Assembly: GCA_024639165.1 (NCBI GenBank)
Contig: JAHEIX010000019.1
Span: 124,001-188,000 of the forward strand
Reading direction: 5' to 3'
From: UBA7446 sp024639165
GTDB taxonomy: Bacteria; Bacteroidota; Bacteroidia; Flavobacteriales; Flavobacteriaceae
DNA: 64,000 nt
Positions 1 to 8,172 of the stretch are shown in pieces. The translations under genes and the position numbers were made by a program. Position 1 is the stretch's first letter. Each line of letters opens with the position of its first letter. The notes below the pieces were generated by a model. The model saw only the letters and a program-made list of their open reading frames with translations. It made no database searches and was not told the origin of the DNA.

Positions 1-4
1 TACA

Positions 5-421
5 ATGATAAATAAAGACGTGGTAGTGCGCGTGATGAAAAGAGGAAATGTATTTGCTGAGCACATCGGAAATACACTCCAGCCATTTGGACTAAGCTTA
101 CAACAGTTTAACGTCTTGCGTATTTTACGAGGTCGTAATGGAGCTGCTGCATCCTTGGAGAGTATAACAGATGACATGATTCACAGCATGAGTAATACCT
201 CTAGGATAGTCGACAAGCTCTTGGAAAAAGGGTGTGTAGAGCGTACTGTCTGCCCAGAAAATCGGCGTAAGGTGAATATTTTTATAACCCAAAGAGGATT
301 AAAATTACTCGAAAAAATAGATACGGTTATAGATCATACAGAAAAAACACTCACCGCGCCCCTTTCTAAAAATGAAATGGAACAATTATTGCTATTACTA
401 AATAAGCTAACATCAAAATAA
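5..421 (+). CDS. MarR-family transcriptional regulator
   Basis: A 138-residue protein with the MarR winged helix-turn-helix layout: dimerising N-terminal helix, HTH around residues 45-79 with recognition-helix region MSNTSRIVDKLLEKG, and a basic wing near residues 83-94 (ENRRKVNIFIT). MarR proteins are dimeric DNA-binding regulators that often respond to small ligands. It lies 15 bases ahead of a YceI-family gene on the same strand, so the pair is probably one transcript and the regulator may control itself and YceI (inference). The reading frame is open to the window's left edge, so a start further upstream cannot be excluded; the ATG at 5 gives the usual family length. Confidence 0.85.
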   Translation: MINKDVVVRVMKRGNVFAEHIGNTLQPFGLSLQQFNVLRILRGRNGAAASLESITDDMIHSMSNTSRIVDKLLEKGCVERTVCPENRRKVNIFITQRGLKLLEKIDTVIDHTEKTLTAPLSKNEMEQLLLLLNKLTSK

Positions 422-436
422 CGTTAAAAAAACAAA

Positions 437-994
437 ATGAATACAAGAACAATAACTGCCTTTTTGGCAATTACTTTTTTAAGCTTTGGATTAAATGCAC
501 AAACAAAAGCTATAACTAATGGAGTCATCAATTGGGAGGGATCGAAAATCACAACCGAATCGCATGTTGGAACCATTAACATTAGCAAAGGAACTCTAAC
601 ATTTGAAGATGATGCGCTTACGGGTGGTAACTTCACTGTTGATATGAACTCTATCGTGTGTACAGATTTATCTGAAGAATACGGCGCAAGGCTAGTTGGC
701 CACCTTGAATCAGATGATTTTTTCGGGGTTGCAGAGCATCCTGAAGCCACACTAGTTTTTACTTCTGTTACTCCCACTGACGAAGGTTACCAAATTACAG
801 GTGATTTTACCATACGAGGCATTACCCATTCAGAATCGTTTGAACTCAAAATAGACAACAACACAGCCGCAGCTGACTTAGAGATTGACCGTTCAAAATA
901 CAATGTAAAATTTAGATCTGGATCCTTTTTTGAAAACCTAGGGGACAAGCTTATTAACGACGAATTGAAGCTTGGCGTGAGCTTTACCTACTAG
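437..994 (+). CDS. YceI-family periplasmic lipid-binding-like protein
   Basis: A 185-residue protein with a clear signal peptide (residues 1-21, ending LNAQ) followed by a YceI domain: W-x-G-S-K near residue 33, H-x-G-x-I, then strands with F-T-V-D-M-N-S-I and a G-D-F-T-I-R-G motif. YceI proteins are lipocalin-like barrels that bind polyisoprenoid or other amphiphilic molecules in the periplasm; the physiological ligand here is unknown. It follows the MarR-type regulator closely and probably shares its transcript. The tryptophan operon promoter begins only four bases after its stop codon. Confidence 0.9.
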   Translation: MNTRTITAFLAITFLSFGLNAQTKAITNGVINWEGSKITTESHVGTINISKGTLTFEDDALTGGNFTVDMNSIVCTDLSEEYGARLVGHLESDDFFGVAEHPEATLVFTSVTPTDEGYQITGDFTIRGITHSESFELKIDNNTAAADLEIDRSKYNVKFRSGSFFENLGDKLINDELKLGVSFTY

Positions 995-997
995 CTC

Positions 998-1029
998 TTG
1001 TTTTTTTATCGCTGAATTGCATATATTTG
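998..1029 (+). promoter_or_regulatory. Predicted trp operon promoter (TTG-N21-TATATTTG)
   Basis: The -7 element TATATTTG (1022-1029) matches the Bacteroidota consensus TAnnTTTG exactly, and TTG at 998-1000 sits at a suitable -33 spacing of 21 bases. Transcription should start about four to seven bases after the -7 element, almost on the ATG of the leader peptide at 1035, so the leader peptide mRNA may have little or no 5' UTR. Motif match is seen directly; activity is inferred. Confidence 0.65.
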
Positions 1030-1034
1030 GGCAG

Positions 1035-1076
1035 ATGAATAAACGCATTTTTAATACGCTTTGGTGGAACTCCTAA
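1035..1076 (+). CDS. trpL: trp operon leader peptide with tandem Trp codons
   Basis: ATG at 1035 opens a 13-codon frame reading MNKRIFNTLWWNS and ending TAA at 1074-1076. The two adjacent TGG codons are at 1062-1067. Tryptophan is rare, and tandem Trp codons directly ahead of trpE are the hallmark of ribosome-mediated attenuation. The codons sit right after hairpin strand 1 (1052-1061), so a ribosome stalled for lack of charged tRNA-Trp would mask that strand. The gene is short, but its position between a strong -7 element and a terminator hairpin, and its peptide content, make it convincing. Confidence 0.88.
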   Translation: MNKRIFNTLWWNS

Positions 1077-1140
1077 TTGGAGATGATAAGCGTATTATAT
1101 ACAATTAAAAGGCTTGTCATGATATGACAAGCCTTTTTTT
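1052..1140 (+). promoter_or_regulatory. trp transcription attenuator (pause, antiterminator and terminator hairpins)
   Basis: Four RNA strands can be read off. Strand 1 (1052-1061, TAATACGCTT) is the perfect complement of strand 2 (1088-1097, AAGCGTATTA), with an inner CTCC/GGAG helix (1070-1073 with 1079-1082). Strand 2 region 1083-1091 (ATGATAAGC) can instead pair with 1112-1120 (GCTTGTCAT), 9 bp with one G-U: the antiterminator. Strand 3 (1107-1120) also pairs perfectly with strand 4 (1124-1137) and a T-run follows: the terminator. 1:2 plus 3:4 (Trp replete, transcription stops) and 2:3 (ribosome stalled at the Trp codons, read-through into trpE) are mutually exclusive. Confidence 0.88.
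1107..1140 (+). terminator. Intrinsic terminator of the trp attenuator
   Basis: Stem 1107-1120 with 1124-1137 (14 bp, perfect), three-base loop GAT at 1121-1123, T-run 1134-1140 followed by A and five more T. It lies 12 bases before trpE and would end transcription when the leader peptide is translated without stalling. Confidence 0.88.
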
Positions 1141-1151
1141 ATTTTTAACTA

Positions 1152-2555
1152 ATGAAGTTTAAACTACAAACTGATACTTGTGAACTCTTAACCGATACCA
1201 TGACACCGGTCAATATGTATCTTAAAATTAGAGACGCATACCCAGAAAGTGTGTTGCTCGAAAGTTCTGACTATGGTGCCAATGACAACAGTGTGGCCTA
1301 TATATGCTTTAACCCCATTGCCTCGTTTAAGGTGCACAACCAAAACATAACAGAGCGCTTTCCAGACAGCAGTACTTCCCAAACAATTGTTACTCCAGAC
1401 ATTTCGGTAGTTGATAGGCTCGAGGCATTTGCTGCTCAATTTGATACAGACGAACTTGAAAATCGCTTTTTAAGCAACGGCTTGTTTGGCTATACATCTT
1501 ACGAGGCCGTACAGTATTTTGAAGATATTGAGCTAACAAAAAAAGGAGGAGATGCAGATATACCCGAGATATATTATGCACTATATCAAAATATTATCGC
1601 AATCAATGTTTTTAACAACCAAGCCAAGCTTTTTGCCCATTGTTATCAAAGCGAAAGCAACCTAGCTGAGGTTGTTAAATTACTCAAGGCTCCTGCACGT
1701 GATTCGTATTCATTTAAAAAAGAAGGGAAAGCATCCTCTAATATGCGTGACGAAGCATTTGTAGACTTGGTCAAAAAAGGCATAAAGCATTGCATGCGTG
1801 GCGATGTTTTTCAAATTGTACTTTCCCGTCGCTTTTCACAAGCCTACAGCGGAGATGACTTCAGTTTGTATCGGGTACTGCGCTCTATCAATCCATCGCC
1901 ATATATTTTCTATTTTGACTTTGGAGGTTTTAAAATCTTTGGCAGTTCGCCAGAAGCACAACTGGTAGTACAAGATGGTGTAGCGGAAATTCACCCCATA
2001 GCAGGTACATTTATCCGAACGGGAAATGATCTACAGGACGAAGCTAGAGCAAAAGAATTGGCAAAAGACTTGAAAGAAAATGCTGAACACATGATGCTGG
2101 TTGATTTGGCAAGAAACGATTTGAGCCGTCATGGACAGGAAGTGACCGTTGAAAAAGACAGAGAAGTGCAATTTTACTCGCACGTTATCCACTTGGTATC
2201 TAAGGTCACAGGGCAAAAAAAGAAGGAAACGGCTACCATGCAAATTGTAGCAGACACCTTTCCTGCTGGAACATTAAGTGGTGCGCCCAAACACCGCGCA
2301 ATGCAACTTATCGAATCCTATGAAACCACAGATCGCTCCTTCTACGGAGGTGCTATTGGGTTTTTGGACTTCAAAGGCAACTACAACCACGCCATCATTA
2401 TCAGATCCTTTTTGAGTAAAAACAATGTACTGCACTACCATGCAGGCGCGGGTGTTGTTTCAAAATCAGACCCCGAAAGCGAATTGCAAGAAGTTTACAA
2501 TAAATTACGTGCGCTTAACACCGCCATGGACAAAGCAGAAAAACAATTTCCATGA
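1152..2555 (+). CDS. trpE: Anthranilate synthase component I
   Basis: Makes anthranilate from chorismate and ammonia or glutamine nitrogen, the first committed step of tryptophan synthesis, together with TrpG. The 467 residues hold an N-terminal regulatory domain with the Trp-binding LLES motif at residues 35-38, implying feedback inhibition by tryptophan, and the chorismate-binding catalytic domain from about residue 200 (FQIVLSRRF, GSSPEAQL, HPIAGTFIRTG, HMMLVDLARND, FPAGTLSGAPK, GAIGFLDFKG). It starts right after the attenuator and overlaps trpG by four bases (ATGA). First gene of trpEGDCFB. Confidence 0.97.
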   Translation: MKFKLQTDTCELLTDTMTPVNMYLKIRDAYPESVLLESSDYGANDNSVAYICFNPIASFKVHNQNITERFPDSSTSQTIVTPDISVVDRLEAFAAQFDTDELENRFLSNGLFGYTSYEAVQYFEDIELTKKGGDADIPEIYYALYQNIIAINVFNNQAKLFAHCYQSESNLAEVVKLLKAPARDSYSFKKEGKASSNMRDEAFVDLVKKGIKHCMRGDVFQIVLSRRFSQAYSGDDFSLYRVLRSINPSPYIFYFDFGGFKIFGSSPEAQLVVQDGVAEIHPIAGTFIRTGNDLQDEARAKELAKDLKENAEHMMLVDLARNDLSRHGQEVTVEKDREVQFYSHVIHLVSKVTGQKKKETATMQIVADTFPAGTLSGAPKHRAMQLIESYETTDRSFYGGAIGFLDFKGNYNHAIIIRSFLSKNNVLHYHAGAGVVSKSDPESELQEVYNKLRALNTAMDKAEKQFP

Positions 2556-3112
2556 ATATTTTAGTCATTGATAATTACGATTCTTTCACCTTTAATTTGG
2601 TGCACTACCTTGAGGAGCTAGGCTGTACCGTTACCGTAAAACGAAACGATCAGTTCACCCTTGAAGAAGTAGCTGGTTATGATAAAGTCGTGCTTTCTCC
2701 GGGACCTGGGATTCCAGATGAGGCTGGCCTACTTAAAGCCACCATTGAAGCATACGCAACTAGTATTCCCATGCTTGGCGTTTGCTTAGGGCATCAAGCA
2801 ATTGCAGAGGTTTTCGGTGGTTCATTAACCAACCTTTCAACTGTATTTCACGGGGTAGCGAGTAAAATGACCATAACACAAGACGATGCCCTGTTTGCAG
2901 GACTCCCAAGTTCATTTGATGTTGGGCGTTATCACTCTTGGGTAGTAAACAAACCACTGCCAGACGGATTTATCTTGTTGGCCGAGGAAGAAAATGGTCA
3001 GGTGATGGCCTTCAAGCACAAAACACACCCCATTTATGGTGTACAGTTTCACCCTGAGTCGGTGCTTACACCCAATGGAAAACAGCTATTAAAAAACTGG
3101 GTTGCACTATGA
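2552..3112 (+). CDS. trpG: Anthranilate synthase component II (glutamine amidotransferase)
   Basis: Class I glutamine amidotransferase of 186 residues that supplies ammonia to TrpE. The catalytic triad is visible: Cys78 in GVCLGHQ, His167 and Glu169 in QFHPES. The oxyanion motif SPGPGIPDEAG is at about residues 49-59. It is separate from trpE, not fused, and is four-base coupled to both trpE and trpD. A dual role in p-aminobenzoate synthesis is known for some TrpG proteins; nothing here shows it. Confidence 0.97.
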   Translation: MNILVIDNYDSFTFNLVHYLEELGCTVTVKRNDQFTLEEVAGYDKVVLSPGPGIPDEAGLLKATIEAYATSIPMLGVCLGHQAIAEVFGGSLTNLSTVFHGVASKMTITQDDALFAGLPSSFDVGRYHSWVVNKPLPDGFILLAEEENGQVMAFKHKTHPIYGVQFHPESVLTPNGKQLLKNWVAL

Positions 3113-4104
3113 AAGAGATTCTAACACGTCTTACACAACACGAAAAGCTATCGCAGCAAGAAGCCAAGGATGCGCTACTCTTTATTGGCAGCGGTGCAGC
3201 AGACCCTTATCAAGTTACCGCCTTTTTAAGCGTATACATGATGCGTAGCATTGATGTTGCCGAATTGGCCGGATTTAGAGATGCGTTACTTGAACTTTGT
3301 ATAGCCGTTGATCTGGCTGCTTACAACCCTATTGATTTGTGCGGTACCGGCGGGGACGGCAAAGACACCTTTAACATCTCCACATTAGCTTCATTTGTAA
3401 CAGCTGGTGCAGGCGTCCACGTTGCAAAACACGGCAACTATGGTGTTTCCTCTTCTTGTGGATCAAGTAATGTAATGGAACATTTGGGCATTCGTTTTTC
3501 TAACGATGCCGACTTTTTGGAACGCTGTATAGACCAAGCAGGTATTTGTGTATTGCATGCGCCTTTGTTTCATCCAGCGATGAAACATGTAGCACCTATC
3601 AGGCGTGCGCTCCAACTCAAAACCTTTTTTAATATGCTAGGGCCCTTGGTCAATCCGTGTATGCCCAAGCGCCAAATCGTAGGGGTGTTTAATTTGGCAC
3701 TAATGCGTTTATACGGATACTTATTTCAGCGATCAGATAGGCAGTTTTGTGTGTTGCATGCCCTTGACGGCTATGATGAAATTTCCCTAACGGGTGCAAC
3801 CAACATTATTTCCAATACTGGAGAACGCCTTGTTCGCCCTGCAGATTTTGGGCTAAAGCCACTTACGCCTGAGGCTATTGGTGGCGGAAATACGGTTGAA
3901 GATGCAGCAGTAATTTTTACAGCAGTCCTCCATGACAAGGCTACGGCCGCACAAAAACAAGTCGTATGTGCCAACGCAGGTACCGCTATTGCAACAGCAC
4001 TGGACATTTCGATACCAGAGGGCTATGCCAAAGCACAAGAATCTATTGAATCAAAAAAGGCATTAGGCGCCTTCACCAAATTATTAGCACTGAGTAAAGC
4101 ATGA
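3109..4104 (+). CDS. trpD: Anthranilate phosphoribosyltransferase
   Basis: Transfers the phosphoribosyl group of PRPP to anthranilate. The 331 residues have the usual helical N-terminal domain and alpha/beta domain with the PRPP-binding motif GTGGDGKDTFNIST starting at residue 79, KHGN at 107-110, and the metal-binding DE pair in DGYDEISLTG. Coupled by ATGA overlaps to trpG and trpC. Length and motifs are normal. Confidence 0.97.
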   Translation: MKEILTRLTQHEKLSQQEAKDALLFIGSGAADPYQVTAFLSVYMMRSIDVAELAGFRDALLELCIAVDLAAYNPIDLCGTGGDGKDTFNISTLASFVTAGAGVHVAKHGNYGVSSSCGSSNVMEHLGIRFSNDADFLERCIDQAGICVLHAPLFHPAMKHVAPIRRALQLKTFFNMLGPLVNPCMPKRQIVGVFNLALMRLYGYLFQRSDRQFCVLHALDGYDEISLTGATNIISNTGERLVRPADFGLKPLTPEAIGGGNTVEDAAVIFTAVLHDKATAAQKQVVCANAGTAIATALDISIPEGYAKAQESIESKKALGAFTKLLALSKA

Positions 4105-4886
4105 GCATTTTAGCACAAATCGTCATAGATCAACGCAAGGAAATCGCTCTGAAAAAGAAGATGATGTCCCAAGCGCAGTTACAAGCCATGCCCCACTACA
4201 ACAGGAAAACAATCTCCTTTGCTGAAGGGATTAGACAGACCTCAATGGGAATTGTGGCCGAACATAAACGCCGTTCACCCTCTAAGCCTCAAATAAAATT
4301 ACACTCCCGAGCTGCAGCGGTAGCAACAGGATATGAGCAAGCTGGCGTAGCAGCCATGTCAGTACTTACCAATGGACAATATTTTGGTGGTTCTTTAGAA
4401 GATTTGCTCTTGGCGCGTGCTGCGTGTAATCTGCCTCTATTGCGAAAAGAATTTATTGTGGATGCCTATCAAATTCACGAGGCCAAAGCCTATGGCGCTG
4501 ATGCCATATTACTTATTAAGGCTTGTCTTAACGCAGAAGAAACCGATCAACTTGCCAAAACCGCAAAAGAAATAGGACTTGACGTGCTACTGGAAGTGCA
4601 TAACCTAGAAGAGCTTACACAAGCTCCCTTGACCTATGTTGATGTAGTTGGAGTGAACAACCGAAACCTCAAGGACTTTTCTGTAGACCTAAACACCAGT
4701 CTCACCTTAGCCAAGCACATACCAAATGATAAAGTAAAAATTTCAGAAAGTGGCATTTCGTCTTACGATGCTATTGAAAAACTTTCCAACGCTGGTTTTG
4801 ATGGCTTCTTGATGGGAGAACATTTTATGCTTCAAGACAACCCTGGTGAAGCTGCACAAAACTTCATTCAAAACTACAGCTCATGA
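4101..4886 (+). CDS. trpC: Indole-3-glycerol phosphate synthase
   Basis: TIM-barrel enzyme of 261 residues that closes the indole ring on carboxyphenylaminodeoxyribulose phosphate. Motifs: AEHKRRSPSK at residues 53-62 (substrate-binding Glu54 and catalytic Lys56), LRKEFIVD, LLEVHNLEEL, VGVNNRNLKDF and SESGIS. A separate gene rather than a TrpC-TrpF fusion. Four-base overlaps on both sides within the trp operon. Confidence 0.96.
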   Translation: MSILAQIVIDQRKEIALKKKMMSQAQLQAMPHYNRKTISFAEGIRQTSMGIVAEHKRRSPSKPQIKLHSRAAAVATGYEQAGVAAMSVLTNGQYFGGSLEDLLLARAACNLPLLRKEFIVDAYQIHEAKAYGADAILLIKACLNAEETDQLAKTAKEIGLDVLLEVHNLEELTQAPLTYVDVVGVNNRNLKDFSVDLNTSLTLAKHIPNDKVKISESGISSYDAIEKLSNAGFDGFLMGEHFMLQDNPGEAAQNFIQNYSS

Positions 4887-5491
4887 AGTGGAAAGTATGT
4901 GGCATGCGCGAAGCAAACAATATTTCAGAAGTAGCCGTTCTACAACCTGACTATATGGGATTTATCATGTGGGCTGGCTCAAAAAGGCATTGTTCAAAAC
5001 CACAACATGTAGCTGCAGGCATTACAAAAGTAGGGGTGTTTGTTGATGCCGCTGTTGGGGAAATCGAAGATGCGATTGAAAACCACAAGCTTGGTGCTGT
5101 GCAATTGCACGGCAATGAGTCACCCGTACTATGCCGAGAACTACAAGGAAAAGCACAAGTTATCAAAGCATTTGGAGTAGGTGAAGCCTTTGATTTTGAT
5201 ACACTACTTGACTATCTACCCTATTGTGATTTTTTCTTATTTGATACCAAAGGACCTATGCCAGGAGGAAATGGAACTACTTTTGACTGGTCTATTTTAG
5301 AAAAGTATCCCTTTGATTTGCCTTTTTTTATAAGTGGCGGCATCGGGCTGGCAGAAATAGATAAGATTAACGAACTTCGCAACACAGACTTGCCTGTTTA
5401 TGCGATTGACATCAACAGCAAGTTTGAAACTGCTCCAGCACTTAAAGATGCTGAGCAATTGAAAAAGTTTAAAGAAAAATTAGTGCTATGA
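4883..5491 (+). CDS. trpF: Phosphoribosylanthranilate isomerase
   Basis: A TIM-barrel isomerase of 202 residues for the third step of the Trp pathway. The general base Cys6 (KVCGM) and general acid Asp121 (LFDTKGPMPGGNG) are both present, with VGVFVDA, VQLHGNES and the phosphate-binding FISGGIG. The segment after strand 1 reads GFIMWAGSKR where most homologues have GFIFxxxSPR, a mild divergence. Translationally coupled to trpC and trpB. Confidence 0.95.
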   Translation: MKWKVCGMREANNISEVAVLQPDYMGFIMWAGSKRHCSKPQHVAAGITKVGVFVDAAVGEIEDAIENHKLGAVQLHGNESPVLCRELQGKAQVIKAFGVGEAFDFDTLLDYLPYCDFFLFDTKGPMPGGNGTTFDWSILEKYPFDLPFFISGGIGLAEIDKINELRNTDLPVYAIDINSKFETAPALKDAEQLKKFKEKLVL

Positions 5492-6672
5492 GTACATACA
5501 ATGTAAACGAAAAAGGCTACTACGGAGATTTTGGTGGTGCCTACATCCCTGAAATGCTCTACCCAAATGTTGAGGAATTGCGTCAGAACTACCTTGAAAT
5601 TACCTCCAAAGACGAATTCAAAAAAGAATTTGATCAGCTACTAAAAGATTATGTAGGTCGCCCTACACCATTGTATTTTGCGGAACGCTTATCTGAAAAA
5701 TACAACACAAAAATCTATTTAAAACGAGAAGATTTGTGTCATACAGGTGCACATAAGATCAACAACACCATTGGACAAATTCTATTGGCTAAACGACTGG
5801 GAAAAACCCGTATTATAGCTGAAACAGGAGCAGGACAACACGGGGTTGCCACAGCAACTGTTTGTGCGCTTATGGGTATCACGTGTATTGTATATATGGG
5901 TGAATTGGATATCAAACGCCAGGCGCCCAACGTAGCCCGTATGAAAATGTTAGGCGCAGAGGTTAGGTCGGCACAATCGGGAAGCAAAACGCTTAAAGAT
6001 GCTACAAACGAGGCCATTCGTGATTGGATCAACAATCCTGTAGATACACACTACATTATTGGTTCTGTTGTAGGACCACACCCCTACCCGGATATGGTGG
6101 CGCGTTTTCAATCCGTTATTAGTGAAGAATGTAAAACACAACTACAAGAAGCTGAAGGACGTGATTACCCAGACCATGTGATTGCCTGTGTAGGTGGAGG
6201 AAGCAATGCCGCGGGCATCTATTACCATTATTTAGATGATCCAAGGGTTAATATCATTGCTGTGGAAGCTGCTGGAAAAGGGATTGATTCTGGCGAGAGT
6301 GCCGCTACCTCCGCATTGGGAAAAGAAGGCATCATTCACGGCAGTAAAACCCTGCTCATGCAAACCCCCGATGGACAAATCACCGAACCCTATTCCATAT
6401 CTGCTGGTCTAGATTATCCAGGTGTTGGCCCCATGCATGCACATTTGTATCGCAGCCAACGCGCAGAATTTGTTTCTATTCCAGACCAAGAGGCCATGGA
6501 TTGGGGACTAAGTCTCTCGCAAATGGAAGGGATCATTCCAGCTATTGAAACGGCTCATGCTTTTGCTATTTTGGATGAGCGAAAATTTGAACCCAATGAC
6601 ATCTTGTTGTTCAACTGTTCTGGTCGCGGTGATAAAGATCTTGAAACCTACATTGATTATTTTAAGTTATAA
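5488..6672 (+). CDS. trpB: Tryptophan synthase beta chain
   Basis: PLP enzyme of 394 residues joining indole and serine. The Schiff-base lysine is Lys90 in HTGAHKINN. GAGQHG, the PLP phosphate loop GGGSNAAG and the C-terminal CSGRGDKD are intact. It normally works as an alpha2beta2 complex with TrpA, whose gene is unusually displaced by mscL here. The closely packed trpEGDCFB run ends with this gene; a 79-base gap follows. Confidence 0.98.
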   Translation: MSTYNVNEKGYYGDFGGAYIPEMLYPNVEELRQNYLEITSKDEFKKEFDQLLKDYVGRPTPLYFAERLSEKYNTKIYLKREDLCHTGAHKINNTIGQILLAKRLGKTRIIAETGAGQHGVATATVCALMGITCIVYMGELDIKRQAPNVARMKMLGAEVRSAQSGSKTLKDATNEAIRDWINNPVDTHYIIGSVVGPHPYPDMVARFQSVISEECKTQLQEAEGRDYPDHVIACVGGGSNAAGIYYHYLDDPRVNIIAVEAAGKGIDSGESAATSALGKEGIIHGSKTLLMQTPDGQITEPYSISAGLDYPGVGPMHAHLYRSQRAEFVSIPDQEAMDWGLSLSQMEGIIPAIETAHAFAILDERKFEPNDILLFNCSGRGDKDLETYIDYFKL

Positions 6673-6739
6673 CATTCAAAAAAAGCGTAATTTAGTGTTT
6701 GAATATGCCCCAATCTTATTCAAAAAAGTGCGTTAAATA

Positions 6740-6747
6740 TAGGTTTG
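6740..6747 (+). promoter_or_regulatory. Possible -7 element ahead of mscL
   Basis: TAGGTTTG matches TAnnTTTG. No convincing -33 TTG lies at the right distance, so the promoter is weak or auxiliary. If used, transcripts would begin near 6752, which favours the downstream mscL start at 6785. Confidence 0.3.
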
Positions 6748-6784
6748 CTTTATGAAGTTGAAAGGGGTGTTAAATACACCATTC

Positions 6785-7195
6785 ATGAAAGAGTTTAAAA
6801 AGTTTATTAGCAAAGGCAACGTTATTGAGTTAGCCGTTGGTCTTATTATGGCCACTTATTTTGGCGCTATCGTAAAATCATTGGTCAATGACATCATCAT
6901 GCCACCAGTGGGAAAACTCATCGGAGGCGTTGACTTCGCCTCATTCAAATATGTAATTCAACCTGCTGTTGAAGCAGAAGGAACTGCGGAAATTGCTATC
7001 CGCTATGGTATGTTTATAAATACCATTATCACATTCCTTATTGTAGCCTTCGCCATTTTTTTAGTGGTGAAATTCTACAACAAAATAAAAGATACGTTTG
7101 AAACGGAGGAAGAAAAAACACCAGCTCCTCCAGCTAAACCATCTAAAGAAGAAGTATTACTAACAGAAATCAGAGACTTGCTTAAAAAAAAGTAG
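6785..7195 (+). CDS. mscL: Large-conductance mechanosensitive channel
   Basis: Inner-membrane channel that opens under hypo-osmotic stretch. The start at 6785 gives MKEFKKFISKGN, matching the family's amphipathic N-terminal helix; an in-frame ATG at 6752 would add 11 residues. TM1 is the GNVIELAVGLIMATYFGAIVK region, then NDIIMPPVG, a periplasmic loop, TM2 (residues about 75-95 of the short form) and a charged C-terminal helix rich in Glu, Pro and Lys. About 136 residues, normal for the family. It interrupts the trp operon between trpB and trpA and has no known role in Trp synthesis. Confidence 0.93.
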   Translation: MKEFKKFISKGNVIELAVGLIMATYFGAIVKSLVNDIIMPPVGKLIGGVDFASFKYVIQPAVEAEGTAEIAIRYGMFINTIITFLIVAFAIFLVVKFYNKIKDTFETEEEKTPAPPAKPSKEEVLLTEIRDLLKKK

Positions 7196-7209
7196 GTTAG
7201 AACTTTTTG

Positions 7210-7240
7210 TTGCTTGTCCTTTGGTAAAAGAGTATTTTTG
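7210..7240 (+). promoter_or_regulatory. Predicted trpA promoter (TTG-N20-TATTTTTG)
   Basis: TTG at 7210-7212 and TATTTTTG at 7233-7240 (TAnnTTTG) are 20 bases apart, a good Bacteroidota promoter. The start point would be near 7245, about 25 bases ahead of the trpA ATG at 7270. It would let trpA be transcribed independently of the attenuated upstream genes. Confidence 0.5.
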
Positions 7241-7269
7241 GCCTTTGAAATAAAGTGAGCTTTTATCAT

Positions 7270-8031
7270 ATGAACCGTATTCAATCCGTACTCGAGCAAG
7301 ACCACAAACTACTCTCCATTTATTTTACAGCTGGTTTTCCACAACTAGAAGACACTGTTAGTATTCTTAAACAGTTGGAAGCTTCGGGGGTTGACATGAT
7401 TGAATTGGGATTGCCTTTTTCAGACCCCTTGGCAGACGGACCAACCATCCAAGAAAGCTCTACACAAGCCCTGAAAAACGGCATGACAACCGACAAGCTA
7501 TTTGATCAGCTAAAGGACGTGCGAAATCATATCAGTGTACCGCTAATAGTCATGGGATATTTTAATCCTATGATGCAATATGGCGTAGAACGCTTTTGTC
7601 AACGCTGTAAAGAAGTGGGTATCGATGGGCTTATTATACCAGACCTTCCCGTTGATGTGTATCACAAGCAATACCAAGCCTTGTTTCAACAATACGGACT
7701 GCTAAATATGTTTTTAATTACACCACAAACACCAGAAGCACGCATCCGCTTTATAGATGAGGTTTCAGAAGGCTTTATTTATATGGTAAGTAGTGCAGCC
7801 ACAACAGGTGCACAAAGCAGTTTTGACGATACGCAAGCCGAATACTTTAAACGCATTGGCGCGATGAAACTAAACGCCAAACTCTTGGTTGGATTTGGAA
7901 TCAGCAACGCAGAAACCTATCAAGCGGCTACCGCCCATAGCAAAGGCGCCATCATTGGCTCTGCATTTATAAAACACTTGGAAGCAAATGGATCAGCTAG
8001 TGTTAAAGATTTTATAAATCAGATACGTTAA
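7270..8031 (+). CDS. trpA: Tryptophan synthase alpha chain
   Basis: TIM-barrel subunit that cleaves indole-3-glycerol phosphate and channels indole to TrpB. Catalytic Glu45 (IELGLPFSDP) and Asp56 (DPLADGPTIQ) are in place, with GFGISN near the phosphate site. ATG at 7270 (MNRIQSVL) is chosen over an in-frame GTG at 7255 because homologues begin there and the predicted -7 element lies just upstream. Separated from trpB by mscL. Confidence 0.96.
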   Translation: MNRIQSVLEQDHKLLSIYFTAGFPQLEDTVSILKQLEASGVDMIELGLPFSDPLADGPTIQESSTQALKNGMTTDKLFDQLKDVRNHISVPLIVMGYFNPMMQYGVERFCQRCKEVGIDGLIIPDLPVDVYHKQYQALFQQYGLLNMFLITPQTPEARIRFIDEVSEGFIYMVSSAATTGAQSSFDDTQAEYFKRIGAMKLNAKLLVGFGISNAETYQAATAHSKGAIIGSAFIKHLEANGSASVKDFINQIR

Positions 8032-8172
8032 TACTGATAAAGTTTGTAATTTTACATTAGAATTATTCCCCAAATCAATTCTACTTATCAGTCTATTTGA
8101 CTGCCCACATTTTTGTATTGTTTTTTTGAGGAAGTTCTAAGCCACAAGTTGTTTAATCAAAGTTCTCAGCAA

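Noticed and set aside
424..777. Minus-strand open frame opposite yceI (and many similar antisense frames, e.g. 15974-16639 opposite ftsH)
   Set aside because: Shadow frames: low-complexity Ser/Leu-rich products with no family features, opposite clearly coding genes.
8033..8092. Inverted repeat ACTGATAAAGT ... ACTTATCAGT after trpA
   Set aside because: The arms are about 40 bases apart, carry a bulge and no T-run follows, so it is not a convincing terminator.
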